Shown here: positions 1 through 7,759 of the stretch, one piece after another
Layout of the letters: each line of letters opens with the position of its first letter
How positions within the stretch are numbered: position 1 is the first letter of the stretch
Source: JBNKLG01 sp050292235
GTDB taxonomy: Bacteria; Pseudomonadota; Gammaproteobacteria; Chromatiales; Chromatiaceae
DNA: 14,854 bases
Reading direction: 5' to 3'
Assembly: GCA_050292235.1 (NCBI GenBank)
Contig: JBNKLG010000073.1
Span: 1-14,854 of the forward strand
Notes under the pieces: generated by a model
Told to the model about the DNA's origin: nothing
The model's input: only the letters and a program-made list of their open reading frames with translations
Databases searched by the model: none
Made by a program: the position numbers and the translations under genes

Positions 1-339
1 CAACAGCAACTGGGTAAACACCGGGCCGGGGTTGAAATGAAACCGGCTGTTCTCTCGATCGTAGATGGAGGTTCCAATGATGTCGCCGGGCAAGAGATCG
101 CTGGTGAATTGCACCCGGCGAAACCCTAGCCCCAAAGTCTGGCCCAGGGCGTGGGCCAGCACTGTCTTGCCCAGTCCGGGTACATCCTCTATCAGCAGGT
201 GGCCCTGGGCCAACAGGCAGCTAACCGCCAGCCGCAACTGCTCCGGCTTGCCCAGGATTACCCTATCCAACTGTTCAAACACCGGTACCAACACCTGGGT
301 TTGCGTCCCGCTGTGGAGCTCTTCAATTTTCGCGTTCAT
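1..339 (-). CDS. MoxR-family AAA+ ATPase, N-terminal part (runs off window)
   Basis: Reading down from the ATG at 339, the frame stays open to base 1, giving the first 113 residues; the rest lies outside the window. Visible landmarks are a Walker A region HLLIEDVPGLGKTVLA (about residues 46-61), then RRVQFTSDLLPGDIIGTSIY and FHFNPGPVFTQLLL, all in the order and spacing typical of MoxR proteins. MoxR ATPases act as cytosolic chaperone-like AAA+ machines, often beside DUF58/VWA and transglutaminase-like genes; that the next genes are of this kind is only expected from the family. The Walker B, sensor and arginine-finger parts are not in view. The start has only a weak purine-rich stretch (GAGAGAAG) just upstream. 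It lies 335 bp downstream of the pilus cluster on the same strand, separated by strong inverted repeats, so it is probably a separate transcription unit. Confidence 0.9.
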   Translation of the reverse strand, partial: MNAKIEELHSGTQTQVLVPVFEQLDRVILGKPEQLRLAVSCLLAQGHLLIEDVPGLGKTVLAHALGQTLGLGFRRVQFTSDLLPGDIIGTSIYDRENSRFHFNPGPVFTQLLL

Positions 340-397
340 CGACTTCTCTCATGGTTTCTCTGTAGTTGCACCCGTTCTTAAGGCGCAAAGGGGCTTA

Positions 398-487
398 CAA
401 CCCTGATTTCAGGGTTGGCCTGTTCGTTGTTGTGGAATCCGCACCCCCCTCGGGTGCCGGGACTGGCTACCGAATGGGGATTCGGTA
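398..487 (-). promoter_or_regulatory. Three stem-loops in the leader of the moxR-like gene
   Basis: Between 340 and 490 there is no gene but three consecutive inverted repeats: 398-417 (8-bp arms CAACCCTG/CAGGGTTG, 4-nt loop), 441-457 (6-bp arms GCACCC/GGGTGC, 5-nt loop) and 468-487 (8-bp arms TACCGAAT/ATTCGGTA, GGGG loop). They would lie in the 5' leader of the moxR-like mRNA if transcription starts upstream of 490. None is followed by a T-run on the minus strand, so they are not classic terminators. I do not recognise a known riboswitch class. Confidence 0.4.
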
Positions 488-526
488 CCCTTTAGTCAGA
501 TAACGCTTGGTGTCATCTGGTTTATT

Positions 527-541
527 GTCAATGCCATTGAC
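527..541. promoter_or_regulatory. 15-bp palindrome, possible operator
   Basis: GTCAATGCCATTGAC is a perfect dyad with 7-bp arms around one central base. On the minus strand it overlaps a TTGACA hexamer (531-526), the exact sigma70 -35 consensus, pointing towards the moxR-like gene. No convincing -10 element lies at 16-18 bp from it, so a promoter here is uncertain. The symmetry and position would suit binding of a dimeric regulator, but this is inference. Confidence 0.3.
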
Positions 542-556
542 TTAGGTCGGATTGTC

Positions 557-631
557 GTAGGGTGGATAAGCGCAGCGCATCCACAAATACAACCGTCCAT
601 GTGGTGGATGCGCTGCGCTTATCCACCCTAC
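557..631. repeat. Perfect 28-bp inverted repeat (REP-like element pair)
   Basis: The arms at 557-584 and 604-631 are exact reverse complements over 28 bp, separated by 19 bp. Each arm is itself partly symmetric (GTGGAT / ATCCAC around GCGCAGCGC). Sequences of this kind, GTGGATAAGCGCAGCGCATCC, are dispersed in many proteobacterial genomes and behave like REP elements. A related single arm occurs at 14441-14468. The element lies between the pilus operon and the moxR-like gene, both read leftwards, and could form a large cruciform or a transcript-ending stem. Confidence 0.85.
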
Positions 632-639
632 ATCTGCTG

Positions 640-674
640 TCCTGCGGCACAGAATTTCATGCCGCACCACAGGA
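640..674 (-). terminator. Stem-loop just after the operon's last stop codon
   Basis: Arms TGCGGCA (643-649) and TGCCGCA (660-666) enclose a 10-nt loop, with a further short outer pairing TCC/GGA (640-642 and 672-674). It follows directly after the lipoprotein stop codon (675-677). There is no T-run after it on the minus strand, so it is at best a non-canonical terminator or an mRNA-stabilising stem. A second small dyad, ATCATGAG/CTCATGAT at 674-692, overlaps the stop codon itself. Confidence 0.35.
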
Positions 675-896
675 TCATGAGCCTCTCATGATATAGAGCT
701 TCATTTCCTGGCTTCCTGCATGATCAGGCGATAATAGGATGCTCTTTTTAGCGGAAAGACGCGTGACCTTGGCCTTGGGCGACTCAGGGCCTGCATCCTC
801 ACCAAATTCATCCAGGGTTGAACATCCTGCCAACATCATCAACATCACACTGAATAGGGCGGCACGCCCACTGACCTGTCGATCAATAAACATCAT
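675..896 (-). CDS. Small outer-membrane lipoprotein, last gene of the pilus operon
   Basis: Predicted 73 residues. I chose the ATG at 896 (the next codon is also ATG) because GGAGG lies 5 nt upstream of it; the frame is open further upstream, to 926, without such a site. The N-terminus has a charged start, a hydrophobic stretch and the lipobox LAGC, with Cys25 as the likely lipidated residue and Ser at +2, which predicts outer-membrane sorting. The mature part is only about 49 residues, hydrophilic and rich in Lys/Ser, without a fold I recognise. Its start overlaps the secretin gene's end by 14 bp, indicating translational coupling. Small lipoproteins next to secretin genes are often pilotins that guide secretin insertion; that role is inferred from position only, and the protein is shorter than most known pilotins. 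Confidence 0.75.
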   Translation of the reverse strand: MMFIDRQVSGRAALFSVMLMMLAGCSTLDEFGEDAGPESPKAKVTRLSAKKSILLSPDHAGSQEMKLYIMRGS

Positions 897-3111
897 GTTG
901 TCCTCCGGAAGAGATGGCGTGTTCAAAGGGAGAGGTGGAGATCAGATAGATATAGCCCCGACTCTGGGCGAGCAGACTCGAACGCTCCAGGGCCACCGCC
1001 AGCCAGTCACCCTTGATGGCTTCATCCTCCAGCCAGACTGTTTTGGAGCCGGTGTTACGTAGCCTCAGCGCCGTCACAAAGAGGCCGCTTCGTGACCAGC
1101 TGGCGATTGGCCGAGTCTCAACGGCACCATTTTTGAAGATGGCCGAAGCACCATTCCTCTTCAATGGTACCGACACGATGCCCGGTTCAAGCTTGCGTTG
1201 ACGGGCTGGCAGCCAAACCTGCCTGGAGGCAAAACGCATCAGTTGGGCATATTGCCCCTCCCGGTCCGAATCAGCCGCCCCAGCGATCTGTTCGTGATAC
1301 TGCCCTTGTCGATTCAACAACACATCGACATCACTGGGCTGAGACATAAGTTGCTTCAGTCGTTTCTTCGAGACCTGTTCCGACTCTGCCCCTGGAAACA
1401 GAACGTGGGGGGTGATCAGCAGCACCAGTTCGGTCTTGGTTGACGTCTTCTCTTTCTGCTTGAAGGCCATCCCCAATAGTGGAATATCTCCCAGCACCGG
1501 CACCTTGCTCTCATTATCCGTATTGGAGACCCGCATCATCCCCCCAACCGCCACGGTATAGCCATCTTTGGCCAACACAGTCCCCTCCATGGTGGACTTG
1601 TCTACCGTATCGATAGGCACCTCATGGGTGGAGCCACCTGCCACCACGGTGATCCGGCCACCACCGATGGCTGGCGAGGAATTTTCATGAATCAGGCGCA
1701 TCACCACTGAACGATCGGCATTGATACTGGGCAGGATGGTCAGGGTATTGCCCACATCCGTCACCTCAGTAACCGGGGTGGGCACAGCATAGTAATTATT
1801 GTTGCTGCCCCCAGAACCTGAGCTGCCGGTCTCATAGCCGGTGGTCAAAACCATCTGCTCACCAATAAAGATACGGGCTGGTTTGTTGTTGGAAGAGAGC
1901 AGCATGGGGGTCGCCAGGGTCTTGACGTTGTCATCCTGCTTCAATGCCTGAAGCCGGGCCCGAATGTGGTCGTTGAGCAGCTGAAAGACAAAGCTGTTGC
2001 CCTCCTGCACCGAGAAGTTCCCCAGCCCCAGCAGCGCACTCCCCACCGACGTCGCGGCGCTGTTCAAAGGGTTGACCGCGTGACCATCATCTGGACCACT
2101 GGTCTGACTGCCACCGATATAACTCAGATCGAAGGCCGAGACATTGGCATCGGTCAGCTGCACCTCCAGCACCTTCATCTCCAGCAGCACCTGGGGGATG
2201 GGACGGTCAGACGCCTTGATCACGCGGGCAACCTCATCCAGCGCCCTGAGGTCGGAGGTGCGAACAAAAAGCAGGTTATGCAACCGATTCACGGTCACAT
2301 AGATGGGGGCCTCTTGACGTTGTGCCACCTGGCGAATCTGGGTTCCGGATACCTGCTGCCCCCCCGCCAGTTGGCTCAAGGCGGCCAACTGCTCTGGCGT
2401 GAGCTTTTCACTCTCCTGCAAGATATTGGCATCATCCTGTTTTGACCTCTTCAGGCCACCGGATTTCATAGCGCGCTTACTCTTCGTGTTCGAGGTTTGA
2501 TTGGAACTGGAGCCGCCGGTAAAGGCGCTCAGCCCCTCGATCTCGAAATCGTCCCCATATTCCGTCTTCTTGGTCGAGGCGTTCAGCTGCACACGGTCAC
2601 CGAACAGATCCTCAATCGTATGGGCTGCAATCGCGACATTGAGGTATTTCAGGTTGAATACCCGGGTATGCTCTTCGGTGAAAACCACCATATCCCGTTG
2701 ATACTCCTCGGTCGTCATCACCAGGTAGACCCCGGTCTTCTCATTAAAGCGATACCACAATCCGGTGACCCGGCACATGCTGTCCAGTGCCTGATCCACG
2801 GTCAGGTCGCGGATAAAAAAGGTTACCTCTTTGTCTGCCGCCTCCTTGGTGGCGACGATATTGACGCCACTCTGCTCCGAGATGACGCGAATGGCATCCC
2901 GTACCCGCGCTTGTTTGAACTCCACCCCACCGAGCCGCGTATCCCCGGTTCCCTTGACAGCTCCGACCGCCCCTCCGTTGACGGGCTCGGCCCAGACCGG
3001 CGAAACGCTCAACAGGGTCAAACCCGACACCAACGTCAGCCATAGCGCCGACCGGAAGTAGCGGAAGGATCGCTGTGTTACCCGCCCATTCATACTCAAC
3101 TCTGTACTCAT
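883..3111 (-). CDS. Secretin (PilQ/GspD/MshL type) with an unusual C-terminal domain
   Basis: 742-residue outer-membrane channel through which the pilus would exit. Signal peptide about 1-41 (SVSPVWA then EP). An STN-like/N0 domain covers about 60-132, an N1-like segment about 148-195, a polar Ser/Asn/Lys-rich linker about 197-235, and a short N domain about 268-303 (IYVTVNRLHNLLFVRT). The beta-barrel secretin domain runs about 306-573, opening with VLLEMKVLEVQL and closing with the signature VPVLGDIPLLGMAF and ELVLLITPHVLFP. Typical relatives end soon after this signature; here 170 residues follow, of which about 622-733 look like a separate domain (FASRQVWLPARQ, ASWSRSGLFVTALRLRN, GDWLAVAL, YIYLISTSPFEHAI). 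From memory this matches the C-terminal part of TIGR03749/DUF3438 proteins of integrating conjugative elements. The ATG at 3111 is used; an in-frame ATG at 3093 is possible, and neither has a strong ribosome site. It lies 21 bp after the PilP-like gene. Confidence 0.93.
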   Translation of the reverse strand: MSTELSMNGRVTQRSFRYFRSALWLTLVSGLTLLSVSPVWAEPVNGGAVGAVKGTGDTRLGGVEFKQARVRDAIRVISEQSGVNIVATKEAADKEVTFFIRDLTVDQALDSMCRVTGLWYRFNEKTGVYLVMTTEEYQRDMVVFTEEHTRVFNLKYLNVAIAAHTIEDLFGDRVQLNASTKKTEYGDDFEIEGLSAFTGGSSSNQTSNTKSKRAMKSGGLKRSKQDDANILQESEKLTPEQLAALSQLAGGQQVSGTQIRQVAQRQEAPIYVTVNRLHNLLFVRTSDLRALDEVARVIKASDRPIPQVLLEMKVLEVQLTDANVSAFDLSYIGGSQTSGPDDGHAVNPLNSAATSVGSALLGLGNFSVQEGNSFVFQLLNDHIRARLQALKQDDNVKTLATPMLLSSNNKPARIFIGEQMVLTTGYETGSSGSGGSNNNYYAVPTPVTEVTDVGNTLTILPSINADRSVVMRLIHENSSPAIGGGRITVVAGGSTHEVPIDTVDKSTMEGTVLAKDGYTVAVGGMMRVSNTDNESKVPVLGDIPLLGMAFKQKEKTSTKTELVLLITPHVLFPGAESEQVSKKRLKQLMSQPSDVDVLLNRQGQYHEQIAGAADSDREGQYAQLMRFASRQVWLPARQRKLEPGIVSVPLKRNGASAIFKNGAVETRPIASWSRSGLFVTALRLRNTGSKTVWLEDEAIKGDWLAVALERSSLLAQSRGYIYLISTSPFEHAISSGGQHDVY

Positions 3112-3132
3112 ACTAGGGACTACCCATTTTGA

Positions 3133-3789
3133 TTAACGAACAATGATCAACTGACCCAAGGAACCAGCCTCAACCACGATGTTGAGCCGATTAATCTTGC
3201 GAACCCGAATCACCGAACTGGCCCCCATCTCATAGAGACCGATGGTGTCCTGTTCACGGACGATATGCACCCCCCCTTTTTCGATCTCCAGGATGGCTGC
3301 CACGCCGCCATCCACATCCTCGATCAGACCTCGCAGATACATACGGGGGATCTTTGTCTTCTGTTGAAGCGGCTGAAATACAACGCCTCCCCCGCCATCA
3401 GACGCAGCTTGAAGAATACGGCTGGTCGGCGAGAAGGGATCTCGTTTTCCCATGCGATAACCGCTCATTCCACCCTCAGAGATATTGACCCCTGGTGGAG
3501 AGATCGTTGTGAAGGGTTGCCGCTCTCCATTGGGTATTGAGTTCTCCGCCAAAGGCAAAGTGGGCGGTGGCGTTTGGCGATCAGGCCTGGTCGATGGCGG
3601 TTTGCCCTCCCCCCCCTTTCGCCCGGGGTTCATACGCTGTTTGACCCGGTCGTAGTAGTGGGTAATGGTCTGTACATCCTCCATCAGAGAGCCCTGCCCC
3701 GGCCCTGTCTCCCCGGCAATGACCGGACTCAACCCCAGCAAGAGCAGAAGGATGAACCAGCCTGAGGCCAATCTGGATCGAATACTCAC
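3133..3789 (-). CDS. PilP/GspC-like periplasmic alignment protein
   Basis: 218 residues. Signal sequence or N-terminal anchor about 1-25 (WFILLLLLGLSPVIAG); there is no lipobox, unlike classical PilP, which is a lipoprotein. A Pro/Gly-rich low-complexity linker (about 55-110) leads to the PilP-type motif GKRDPFSP (RDPF at 116-119), then a compact beta domain about 145-218 with LRGLIE, GGVHIVREQDTIGLYEM and RLNIVVEAGSLGQL. In known systems this domain binds the secretin N-domains and links them to the inner-membrane PilN/PilO complex; its place directly before the secretin gene fits. The start is GTG at 3789, overlapping the PilC stop codon as GTGA, so translation is coupled. The name is inferred from the RDPF motif, domain layout and position. 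Confidence 0.82.
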   Translation of the reverse strand: MSIRSRLASGWFILLLLLGLSPVIAGETGPGQGSLMEDVQTITHYYDRVKQRMNPGRKGGEGKPPSTRPDRQTPPPTLPLAENSIPNGERQPFTTISPPGVNISEGGMSGYRMGKRDPFSPTSRILQAASDGGGGVVFQPLQQKTKIPRMYLRGLIEDVDGGVAAILEIEKGGVHIVREQDTIGLYEMGASSVIRVRKINRLNIVVEAGSLGQLIIVR

Positions 3790-5030
3790 ATGCCCCCCGT
3801 TGAAACCTTGAGAACCGCCTGAAAAAAGGCGTAATAGACAAAACCGACCATGCCACCGACCATCAGGATGAGCGTCGGCTCCACCAGGGCCGTCATGGCC
3901 TTGACCATGGCCTCCAGCTCCTTGCGATAAAACTCCCCCACCTCCTGCATGACCACCTCAAGCTGACCACTGCGCTCACCCACGGCCGCCATGTGACGCA
4001 TCATCAGAGGGATCTGCTGCTGGTCCAACGCCTTCGACAGGCTGCGCCCCTCCAGAATCTGCTCGGCGGCCGACTCGAAGCTGTCCGCAAGGGTTTGATT
4101 GCTGACGACACCACTGGTCACTCGTAACGACTGTAATGCCGTCACCCCACTGCGCAACAGCATGGCAAGGGTCCAGCCCGACTGGGCCATGCCGGCATAG
4201 ACCACCGACTTGCCAACCACCGGCACAGACAACATCACCCGATCCACCACCCTTTTTCCTGGCTTGGTGGTATAGGCAGCCAGGATAGTGAAGAGAGTGA
4301 TCGTCAATCCCGTGCCAAGCGTTCCGCCCCAGACCTGGAACCAATCGGCAATATCCATCAGCATCTGAGTCGATGGCGGAATCTCCACCTTCTTGGTATT
4401 GAGAAATTTGGCGAAACGGGGCACCACCGTGGTCACCAGAAAAGCGCTGACCCCGACAGAGCCCAGAACCACAAAGCTGGGATAGGTCATGGCAGTTTTC
4501 AGCTGTCGCTTCAGCTCCACCCGCTTCTCCAGGTTGACGGCCAACCGTTCGAGAATGGGGTCGAGTTCGCCACTCTCCTCGCCACTCTCAATCAGCCTGG
4601 CCACCATGGGGGTGAAGGTGCGCTTCTCTGCCGCCAGCGCCGAAGAAAAATTCTGCCCCCGCTGGATGTTGTCACTCATGCGGCCGATGACCTTGCGAAA
4701 CCTCCGCTTGACCACCATCTCCCTGCTCGCCTCCAGGGCCTCGACGATGGTATGTCCCGCCCGCAACATGAGAGCGATCTGGCGGAAAAAGAGCACCAGG
4801 TCGGGCGGTCGTACTGGCATATGCTGCCCTGGCGACAGCAAGGGCAATAAGGCCTTCAAACGACTCAGGACGCTGGCAGCCCCTATCCTCTGGGCACCCT
4901 CCCGAATCTCAACCACAAAAATCGCCCGGTCCCGCAGGGTTCTCGCCGCCTCCCGGGCATCCCGCGCCTCGACCTGGCCCTGCTGCTCCTGTCCCTTCTC
5001 ATTGAGGGCCACGTAGGAATAGATACCCAT
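3786..5030 (-). CDS. pilC: Inner-membrane platform protein, PilC/GspF family
   Basis: 414 residues, the normal length for the family. An N-terminal cytosolic region (1-70) begins with YSYVALNEKGQEQQGQVEA, typical of GspF/PilC. Two tandem GspF domains follow at about 78-200 and 283-405; the first carries the usual RQIALMLRAGHTIVEAL and ESGEESGELDPIL, the second LAMLLRSGVTALQSL and GERSGQLEVVM. Membrane segments lie at about 184-204, 236-253 and 382-404. The protein sits in the inner membrane and passes the ATPase-driven motion to pilin subunits. The start ATG follows the PilB stop codon by 1 bp. Symbol given by family; in a T2SS the equivalent would be gspF. Confidence 0.95.
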   Translation of the reverse strand: MGIYSYVALNEKGQEQQGQVEARDAREAARTLRDRAIFVVEIREGAQRIGAASVLSRLKALLPLLSPGQHMPVRPPDLVLFFRQIALMLRAGHTIVEALEASREMVVKRRFRKVIGRMSDNIQRGQNFSSALAAEKRTFTPMVARLIESGEESGELDPILERLAVNLEKRVELKRQLKTAMTYPSFVVLGSVGVSAFLVTTVVPRFAKFLNTKKVEIPPSTQMLMDIADWFQVWGGTLGTGLTITLFTILAAYTTKPGKRVVDRVMLSVPVVGKSVVYAGMAQSGWTLAMLLRSGVTALQSLRVTSGVVSNQTLADSFESAAEQILEGRSLSKALDQQQIPLMMRHMAAVGERSGQLEVVMQEVGEFYRKELEAMVKAMTALVEPTLILMVGGMVGFVYYAFFQAVLKVSTGGM

Positions 5031-5031
5031 C

Positions 5032-6663
5032 TCAGACCCTCACCCCACTGACGCCCAGATGCAGCACCTCACTGAGAGCGGTTTCGCCACTGAGCACCTT
5101 GTTGCAGCCGTCCTGCCAGAGGGTCTTCAGGCCCTTGGCATTGCGGCGAATCTCATCCTCACCAGCCCCGCCAGCGATGGCAACCGAGAGTTCAGGGTCC
5201 ACCCAGAGCGCCTCGAACAGCCCCACGCGCCCCAGAAAACCGCTCCCCAGGCAGTGGGGACAGCCCTGAGGATCAAAGAGTTGCAGATCGATTTGCCCTT
5301 CCTTGCCCAACTGCTGGCGCTCCTCTTCGGTTGAAGGGCGAGATTGGCGACAATGGGGACAAAGGCGGCGTACCAGACGCTGAGCCAGAACGCCAATGAG
5401 GGTTGAGCCGATCAGATAGTGTTCGGCGCCGATATCCACCAGACGGCTTACGGCACCCACGGCATCGTTGGTATGCAGGGTCGAGAGCACCAAGTGACCG
5501 GTCATAGAGGCCTTGAGGGCGGTCTCCGCCGTCTCCATGTCGCGAATCTCGCCCACCAGGATCACATCGGGGTCGTGGCGCAAGAAAGAGCGTAGTGCCT
5601 GAGCAAAACTCACCTTGCCACTGACCTGTACCTGGGTAATGCCCTCCATGACCTGCTCGACGGGATCTTCCACAGTCAGGATGTTGAGATCCTCCGCGTC
5701 CAACTCACGCAGGGCAGCATAAAGGGTGGTGGACTTGCCGCTCCCGGTTGGCCCGGTGACCAGGATCATGCCATGAGGCCGATCGATAGCCTGACGGAAA
5801 CCACCCAAAATCCCTTCTGGCATCCCCAGCTTTTCCAGGGTCAGATGCCCGGTCTCCTGGCCCAGGAGTCGCAAGGTCGCCCGTTCGCCAAACTTGGTCG
5901 GCACCGTGGCCACACGAATATCGGTCGGGGGAATCTCCCAACCAACCACCTGATAGGAGAGCCCACCATCCTGAGCCACGCGTTGCTCGGCAATATCCAG
6001 GGAGGCCAGCACCTTAAGACGCGTCATCAAGGCCTCGCTCTCGACTCCGTTGAGCACCCGGCCGTACTCCTGCAAATGCCCATCCACACGCAACCGGATA
6101 CGCATGCCGCTCTTGGTCGGCTCAAGATGGATGTCCGAGGCCCGGCGCAAGTAGGCCTCCTTCATGATGTCGTCGAACAGACGTACTGAATCGGCCTCGA
6201 CATCACCTACGTCGATTTGCGCAGGGACCCGTCCGCCGATCTCTCGTCTGAGCACCGACTCCAGAGTACCGGGATCACTGAGGGCAGGTTGAAACCTCTG
6301 CCCCGTCGCACGACTGGCGCTATCCAGACTCAAATGGTCATCAGGATCGGCCAGGGCCAAAAGAGACTCATCGCCCTCACCCTTGACCGGCAACATCAGA
6401 CGTCGCTGCATCAATCCCTGCGGCATGCGGGCCACAAGTTCCATATCGGGTTTCAACTGTTTGGCCAGCAAAAAGGGGATGCCACGCATATTGGCCAGGG
6501 CTTGGTAAAGGGCAGCCTCTGGGAAACGGCCGGCCCTGGTCACCGCCTCCAACAGGCGAATCCGTTCACGTCGGGCCTGCAATTTGAGCCCGTTGATGCT
6601 CTTGGCATCCACCAGCCCCATCTGCACGCCGGCATTGATCAAGACAGCTTCAGAGACAGCCAT
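5032..6663 (-). CDS. pilB: Pilus extension ATPase, PilB/GspE family
   Basis: 543-residue hexameric cytosolic ATPase that powers pilin polymerisation. An N-terminal GspE_N-like region (about 1-140) includes LYQALANMRGIPFL. The catalytic part carries Walker A GPTGSGKS (304-311), the Asp box with VEDPVEQ (331-337), Walker B DPDVILVGEIRD (364-375) and the His box STLHTND (394-400). A tetracysteine zinc site, Cys435-x2-Cys438 and Cys468-x2-Cys471, is present as in PilB/GspE and absent from PilT. The motif SDIHLEP (176-182) is the usual N2-domain landmark. Nothing essential is missing. The ATG lies 2 bp after the PilT stop codon. Placing the extension ATPase directly next to the retraction ATPase suggests coordinated supply of both. 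Confidence 0.96.
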   Translation of the reverse strand: MAVSEAVLINAGVQMGLVDAKSINGLKLQARRERIRLLEAVTRAGRFPEAALYQALANMRGIPFLLAKQLKPDMELVARMPQGLMQRRLMLPVKGEGDESLLALADPDDHLSLDSASRATGQRFQPALSDPGTLESVLRREIGGRVPAQIDVGDVEADSVRLFDDIMKEAYLRRASDIHLEPTKSGMRIRLRVDGHLQEYGRVLNGVESEALMTRLKVLASLDIAEQRVAQDGGLSYQVVGWEIPPTDIRVATVPTKFGERATLRLLGQETGHLTLEKLGMPEGILGGFRQAIDRPHGMILVTGPTGSGKSTTLYAALRELDAEDLNILTVEDPVEQVMEGITQVQVSGKVSFAQALRSFLRHDPDVILVGEIRDMETAETALKASMTGHLVLSTLHTNDAVGAVSRLVDIGAEHYLIGSTLIGVLAQRLVRRLCPHCRQSRPSTEEERQQLGKEGQIDLQLFDPQGCPHCLGSGFLGRVGLFEALWVDPELSVAIAGGAGEDEIRRNAKGLKTLWQDGCNKVLSGETALSEVLHLGVSGVRV

Positions 6664-6665
6664 GG

Positions 6666-7751
6666 CTACCAGACCTCTCCGCTACGCATTCGGCTCAGAC
6701 GCGCAAAGGCCTCGGTGTCATGACAGGCAGTCAGTGCGGCATCGCGGCTGATCATGCCTTTACTGACCAAGAGAGCCAGTGCCTGATCCAGGGTCTGCAT
6801 GCCCTCCTGACTGCCGCTCTCCATGGCCGAGTAGATCTGACGGGTCTTGGCATTCTCGATCAGATTGGAGACCGCCCGGGTCACCATGAGCATCTCCACC
6901 GCTGGCACCCTGCCTTTGCCATCACGCCGGGGGATCAAGTGCTGTGCCACCACCCCACGCAAGGTCATGGCGATGCGGTGCCGGGCCACATCCTGCTCCT
7001 CGCCGGGAAAGCTCCCCACCAACCGCTCTACCGCCCCCACAGCCTCACCGGTATGCAGGGTGGAAAAGACCAGATGTCCTGTCTCGGCTGCGGTAATGGC
7101 GGCACGCATGGTCTCCAGATCGCGCATCTCTCCCACCATGATCACGTCCGGATCCTCACGCATGGCCGCCCGTACCGCCTCGGCAAAACTGGGCACATCA
7201 GTGTAGAGTTCCCGGTGGTGCACCAATCCACTTTGGCTCTGATGGACAAATTCCACCGGATCCTCAACTGTCAGGATGTGGCATTCGCGAGTACGATTGA
7301 TTTCGTTCAGCAGGGCGGCCAGGGTGGTGGATTTGCCACTGCCTGTCGCACCGGTCACCAGCACCAGCCCGGACTTCAAACCAGCCAGCCTTTGCAGCTG
7401 ATTCGGCAGATAGAGTTGATCCAGAGAGAGCATCTGCTGATCCAGATGGCGCGCCGCAATGGCCGGACGGCCCATCTCCCGATAACAGTTCACCCGGAAA
7501 CGCTCGCCGGCCGGATCCGAATAACCCAGGTCTACCGTCAGCTTGGTTTCAAACTCATGGCGTTGGAATTCCGTCATCAGTACCGAGGTCATGGACGCCA
7601 CGGTCTCTGCCGACAAGGCATCGCCCTCATCGCGGTGTAACAGACCATCCAAACGGAAAACGGCCTGAGCGTCACAACTGATGTGCAGATCCGAGGCGCC
7701 CATGGCGACACAGACTGACAGCAATTGGTCGAAATGCACCTTGGCGTCCAT
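6666..7751 (-). CDS. pilT: Pilus retraction ATPase, PilT/PilU family
   Basis: 361 residues, near the family's usual size. ASDLHIS (19-25) opens the N domain; Walker A is GATGSGKS (134-141), the Asp box TVEDPVEFVH (161-170), Walker B DPDVIMVGEMRD (200-211) and the His box STLHTGEAVGAVERL (230-244). No zinc-binding cysteines are present, which separates it from PilB. The segment TRAVSNLIENAKTRQI (291-306) is at the place of PilT's AIRNLIRE retraction motif but differs in several residues, and GMQTLDQAL (318-326) follows as in PilT. It would drive filament disassembly and retraction. AAGG lies upstream of the ATG at 7751. Its presence inside the structural operon is the best argument that this is a dynamic pilus and not a pure type II secretion system. 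Confidence 0.95.
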   Translation of the reverse strand: MDAKVHFDQLLSVCVAMGASDLHISCDAQAVFRLDGLLHRDEGDALSAETVASMTSVLMTEFQRHEFETKLTVDLGYSDPAGERFRVNCYREMGRPAIAARHLDQQMLSLDQLYLPNQLQRLAGLKSGLVLVTGATGSGKSTTLAALLNEINRTRECHILTVEDPVEFVHQSQSGLVHHRELYTDVPSFAEAVRAAMREDPDVIMVGEMRDLETMRAAITAAETGHLVFSTLHTGEAVGAVERLVGSFPGEEQDVARHRIAMTLRGVVAQHLIPRRDGKGRVPAVEMLMVTRAVSNLIENAKTRQIYSAMESGSQEGMQTLDQALALLVSKGMISRDAALTACHDTEAFARLSRMRSGEVW

Positions 7752-7759
7752 CGTCTGCC

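Noticed and set aside
1966..3045. Plus-strand open frames (159 and 182 residues) opposite the secretin gene
   Set aside because: Antisense shadows of the secretin: no motifs, no ribosome sites, no operon context.
6720..7640. 306-residue plus-strand open frame opposite pilT
   Set aside because: It lies wholly opposite a gene with full catalytic motifs; its His/Gln/Leu-rich sequence is typical of an antisense shadow and shows no domain.
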